Of a stretch of 64,000 bases of DNA, positions 61,849-64,000 are shown piece after piece. The stretch spans positions 62,001 through 126,000 of the forward strand of contig NZ_NEVQ01000021.1 in the NCBI RefSeq assembly GCF_002261185.1, in the 5' to 3' direction. The notes under the pieces were generated by a model that was not told the DNA's origin, searched no databases, and was given only the letters and a program-made list of their open reading frames with translations. Source of the stretch: Bordetella genomosp. 4. Lineage in GTDB: Bacteria; Pseudomonadota; Gammaproteobacteria; Burkholderiales; Burkholderiaceae_B. Made by a program: the position numbers and the translations under genes. Positions within the stretch are counted from its first letter, which is position 1. Each line of letters opens with the position of its first letter.

Positions 61849-62858
61849 TCCTGTCGCACTGGCCGAGGGCGCTGCTGCTTGCCGCGGCGTTGGCCACAAC
61901 AGCGGCGCTGCACGGCTGCGGCCAAGCCACGGACACGCCCAAGGCGGCGGCGGCAACGGCCGCCGCGGCACCCGCTGATGCGCCATCGCAGAATGCCTAT
62001 GTCCCGATCACCGTCAAACACAAGCTGGGCGAGACCGTGATCGACCGGCTGCCGCAGCGCGTGGTGGCCCTGGACATGAACGAAGTCGATTTTCTGGACG
62101 AGCTGGGCGTCCCCGTCGTGGGCATGCCCAAGGACTTCGTGCCGCACTTCCTGGCCCGCTACCGCGACGCGCCCGAAGTGCAGGACATGGGCGCCATCGT
62201 CCAGCCGAATCTGGAGCGCGTGCACGCGGCAAAGCCGGATCTCATCCTGATCACCTCGCTGCAGGCGAACCACTACAAGGAGCTGAGCCAGATCGCGCCG
62301 ACCATCCACTTCGACGTGGACTACCGCGACAGTCAGGCCGATCACATCGAGATCGTCAAGGACCATCTGCTGACGCTGGGACGCATTTTCGGCAAGGAGG
62401 ACCTTGCCCGCACGAAGGCGGCCGATCTGGACGCCAAGGTTGAAGCGGCCCGCGCGCTCATCCGCGATCGTCCGGAAACGGCGCTCGTCGTGCTGCACAA
62501 CAACGGCGCCTTCAGTTCATTCGGCGTGCATTCCCGCTACGGCTTCATCTTCGAGGCGCTGGGCGTGAAACCGGCCAGTCCCTTGGCCGATGGCGGCCTG
62601 CATGGCCAGCCGATCTCCAGCGAATTCATCCAGCAGGCGAACCCGGGCATCGTCTACGTGGTCGACCGCACGGCCGTGATGGAACGCCGGCCGGCCCTGA
62701 ACGCCGAGACGCTGGGCAACCCGCTGCTGCGTCAGACCGCCGCGTGGCAAGACGGCCGCGTGGTCTTTGCCGACGCTGAAGCCTGGTATGTCACTGCCGC
62801 CAGCGTGAAGTCGCTGCATCTCATGATCGATGAAGTCATGAGGCCTTACCGGAACTGA
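61845..62858 (+). CDS. Siderophore-binding lipoprotein (FatB/CeuE-like)
   Basis: The 337-residue protein has a lipoprotein signal peptide with the modified cysteine at Cys25 (ALHGC) followed by an alanine-rich linker, then a periplasmic siderophore-binding fold (TVIDRLPQRVVALDMNEVDFLDELGV; PDLILITSLQ). It delivers the ferric siderophore to the FecCD/FecE transporter. ATG 61845 is inside the stop of the ATPase gene. Confidence 0.92.
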   Translation: MILSHWPRALLLAAALATTAALHGCGQATDTPKAAAATAAAAPADAPSQNAYVPITVKHKLGETVIDRLPQRVVALDMNEVDFLDELGVPVVGMPKDFVPHFLARYRDAPEVQDMGAIVQPNLERVHAAKPDLILITSLQANHYKELSQIAPTIHFDVDYRDSQADHIEIVKDHLLTLGRIFGKEDLARTKAADLDAKVEAARALIRDRPETALVVLHNNGAFSSFGVHSRYGFIFEALGVKPASPLADGGLHGQPISSEFIQQANPGIVYVVDRTAVMERRPALNAETLGNPLLRQTAAWQDGRVVFADAEAWYVTAASVKSLHLMIDEVMRPYRN

Positions 62859-62911
62859 TTTCTCAAGACGCCCCGCGCGTCATTGCCGATCCAAACGCAA
62901 ATGATTCCCAG

Positions 62912-62931
62912 TCGCCCGGATTGCCGGGCGA
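62912..62931 (+). terminator. Hairpin between binding-protein and receptor genes
   Basis: TCGCCCGG (62912-62919) pairs perfectly with CCGGGCGA (62924-62931) around an ATTG loop. No T-run follows, so it is more likely an mRNA stability or attenuation element than a strong terminator. It separates a tightly coupled block from the receptor gene. Confidence 0.4.
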
Positions 62932-62958
62932 TCCCAGCTCAACTGAACGGAGCATTCC

Positions 62959-64000
62959 ATGAGCAAACGTCGCCATAGCGGCCGCGTCGCACGTCCTTCG
63001 TCGCTAGCCGGGCAGGCAAAGCCCGCCTTTTCCTTGAACCCTCTCGTCGCCGCCGTGTTCGGCCTTACGCTGGGCGCCGCGGTTGCGGCGCCAGCGTGGG
63101 CGCAGCAGGAGGCGGGTGTGAAGACCCTGCCCACGGTGACGGTCACGGGTCAGGCCGACGCGCAGGAAGCGCCGTCAACGCCCTACGCCGGTGGCCAGGT
63201 CACGTACGGCGGCCGTGTGGGCTTCCTGGGCGACAAGGACTTCATGGACACGCCGTTCTCCGTCATCAACTACACGGAAAAGTACATCGAGGACCTGCAG
63301 GCCAAGGACATCACCGATGTCATCGCCCGCACGGACCCGTCGGTGTTCAGCAACGGCGTGTCGGGCGCGTGGAGCGAAAACTACTCGATCCGCGGCTTCT
63401 CGTCCGCCACCACCGACATGACGTTCAACGGACTGGCCGGCATGGCGCCTTACTACCGGACATCGCCCGAGATGTTCGAGCGGATCGAGGTCTTGAAGGG
63501 CCCGTCCGCTTTGCTGAACGGCATGCCTCCCGGCGGTTCGGTCGGCGGCACGGTCAACCTGGTGTCCAAGCGCGCCGGCGCCGAGCCCCTGACGCGCCTG
63601 ACGGCCACCTACATGTCGGACGCGCAGTTCGGCGGGCACCTGGACATGGGGCGGCGCTTCGGCGAGAACCAGCAGTTCGGCATCCGGTTCAACGGCATGT
63701 ACCGCAACGGCGACGGCCCCGTCGACGACCAGAAAAAGCGTGCGCAACTGGCGTCGCTGGGCCTGGACTGGCGCGGCGAGCGGGTCCGCATCTCCGCCGA
63801 TCTGTACGACACCGATGAGCGCATCGACGGCGTGACGCGCGGCATCAACCTGGCGCCCGGCATCGGCGTGCCCAAGCCGCCCAAACCCGAAACTCTGTTG
63901 AACCCGGATTGGGCCTACGTGAAGAACCAGGATCGTGGCGCCATGATCCGCGGCGAATTCGACGTCACCGACAAGCTGATGGCGTACGCGGCCATCGGCA
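62959..64000 (+). CDS. TonB-dependent siderophore receptor, 3' end cut by window
   Basis: The frame is open to the window end with 347 complete codons. The protein has a long leader ending near AAPAWAQ, a TonB box-like LPTVTVTGQ, the plug (DTPFSVINYTEKYIEDLQA; FERIEVLKGPSALLNGMPPG) and the beginning of the barrel. Glycine-rich GSVGGTVNLVSKRA is typical of siderophore receptors. There is no STN domain. CGGAG precedes ATG 62959. It is probably the outer-membrane gate of the uptake operon upstream. Confidence 0.92.
   Translation, partial: MSKRRHSGRVARPSSLAGQAKPAFSLNPLVAAVFGLTLGAAVAAPAWAQQEAGVKTLPTVTVTGQADAQEAPSTPYAGGQVTYGGRVGFLGDKDFMDTPFSVINYTEKYIEDLQAKDITDVIARTDPSVFSNGVSGAWSENYSIRGFSSATTDMTFNGLAGMAPYYRTSPEMFERIEVLKGPSALLNGMPPGGSVGGTVNLVSKRAGAEPLTRLTATYMSDAQFGGHLDMGRRFGENQQFGIRFNGMYRNGDGPVDDQKKRAQLASLGLDWRGERVRISADLYDTDERIDGVTRGINLAPGIGVPKPPKPETLLNPDWAYVKNQDRGAMIRGEFDVTDKLMAYAAIG

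Noticed and set aside
62891-62909. Weak Fur-like sequence before the last receptor
   Set aside because: Only about 10 of 19 consensus positions match by hand count, close to chance.

Overview
The window looks like a chromosomal stretch of a beta-proteobacterium of the Alcaligenaceae (Bordetella/Achromobacter type). The reasons are its high GC, the many Bug-type periplasmic carboxylate receptors of tripartite tricarboxylate transport (one partial and four complete), the many LysR/MarR/IclR/GlxA-type regulators each paired with a small catabolic operon, and FecI/FecR and TonB-dependent siderophore systems. The placement is inferred from gene content only. I found no rRNA, tRNA, CRISPR array, insertion sequence or origin. 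No stretch longer than 300 bases lacks a gene.

Layout. 1-4.3 kb: end of a Bug receptor, LysE-type exporter, ureidoglycolate lyase, and an orphan GAF-GAF hybrid histidine kinase. 4.4-7.2 kb: DUF2269 membrane protein, SDR-DoxX fusion, small membrane protein, VOC protein. 7.3-10.6 kb: LysR divergent from a sulfatase-Bug operon. 10.7-17 kb: Fur box, FecI sigma factor, FecR anti-sigma factor and two tandem paralogous TonB-dependent siderophore receptors, of which only the first has the signalling (STN) domain. 17-22.1 kb: RlmN/Cfr-family protein and a GlxA-SDR-MFS-AhpD group. 22.3-28.3 kb: three divergent regulator/enzyme pairs (MocR/AhpD-like, MarR/FAD monooxygenase, LysR/GST). 28.3-35.7 kb: miscellaneous genes including two GNATs, lipoproteins, HAD phosphatases, an exported prephenate-dehydratase-like protein, and an AraC/EamA pair.

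35.8-43.2 kb: a TetR-controlled operon encodes an alpha/beta hydrolase, VOC dioxygenase, EntE/DhbE-like aryl-acid ligase, hot-dog thioesterase, a monooxygenase resembling salicylyl-CoA 5-hydroxylase, and a Bug receptor. Together they suggest uptake of an aromatic acid, CoA activation, hydroxylation as the CoA ester and release by the thioesterase. This is the strongest candidate for an under-described pathway here. 43.3-45.9 kb: MarR divergent from alpha/beta hydrolase-Bug across a perfect 24-bp palindrome. 45.9-47.4 kb: GlxA-type regulator divergent from a rhodanese. 47.5-53.3 kb: IclR divergent from an acyl-CoA dehydrogenase-CoA ligase-cyclase-Bug operon. 53.4-54.6 kb: YciI-like protein and LysE exporter.

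54.8-64 kb: a visibly more GC-rich block. A TetR regulator is divergent from an eight-gene siderophore uptake operon behind a Fur-like box: two YbtP/YbtQ-like (IrtA/B-like) membrane-ATPase fusions, two FecCD permeases, a FecE-type ATPase, a binding lipoprotein and a TonB-dependent receptor cut by the window end. Most of its genes overlap by a few bases.

The divergent promoters are rich in clear inverted repeats, given as individual entries with the regulator most likely to bind each. A decayed copy of the AraC/EamA locus lies at about 26.33-26.57 kb.
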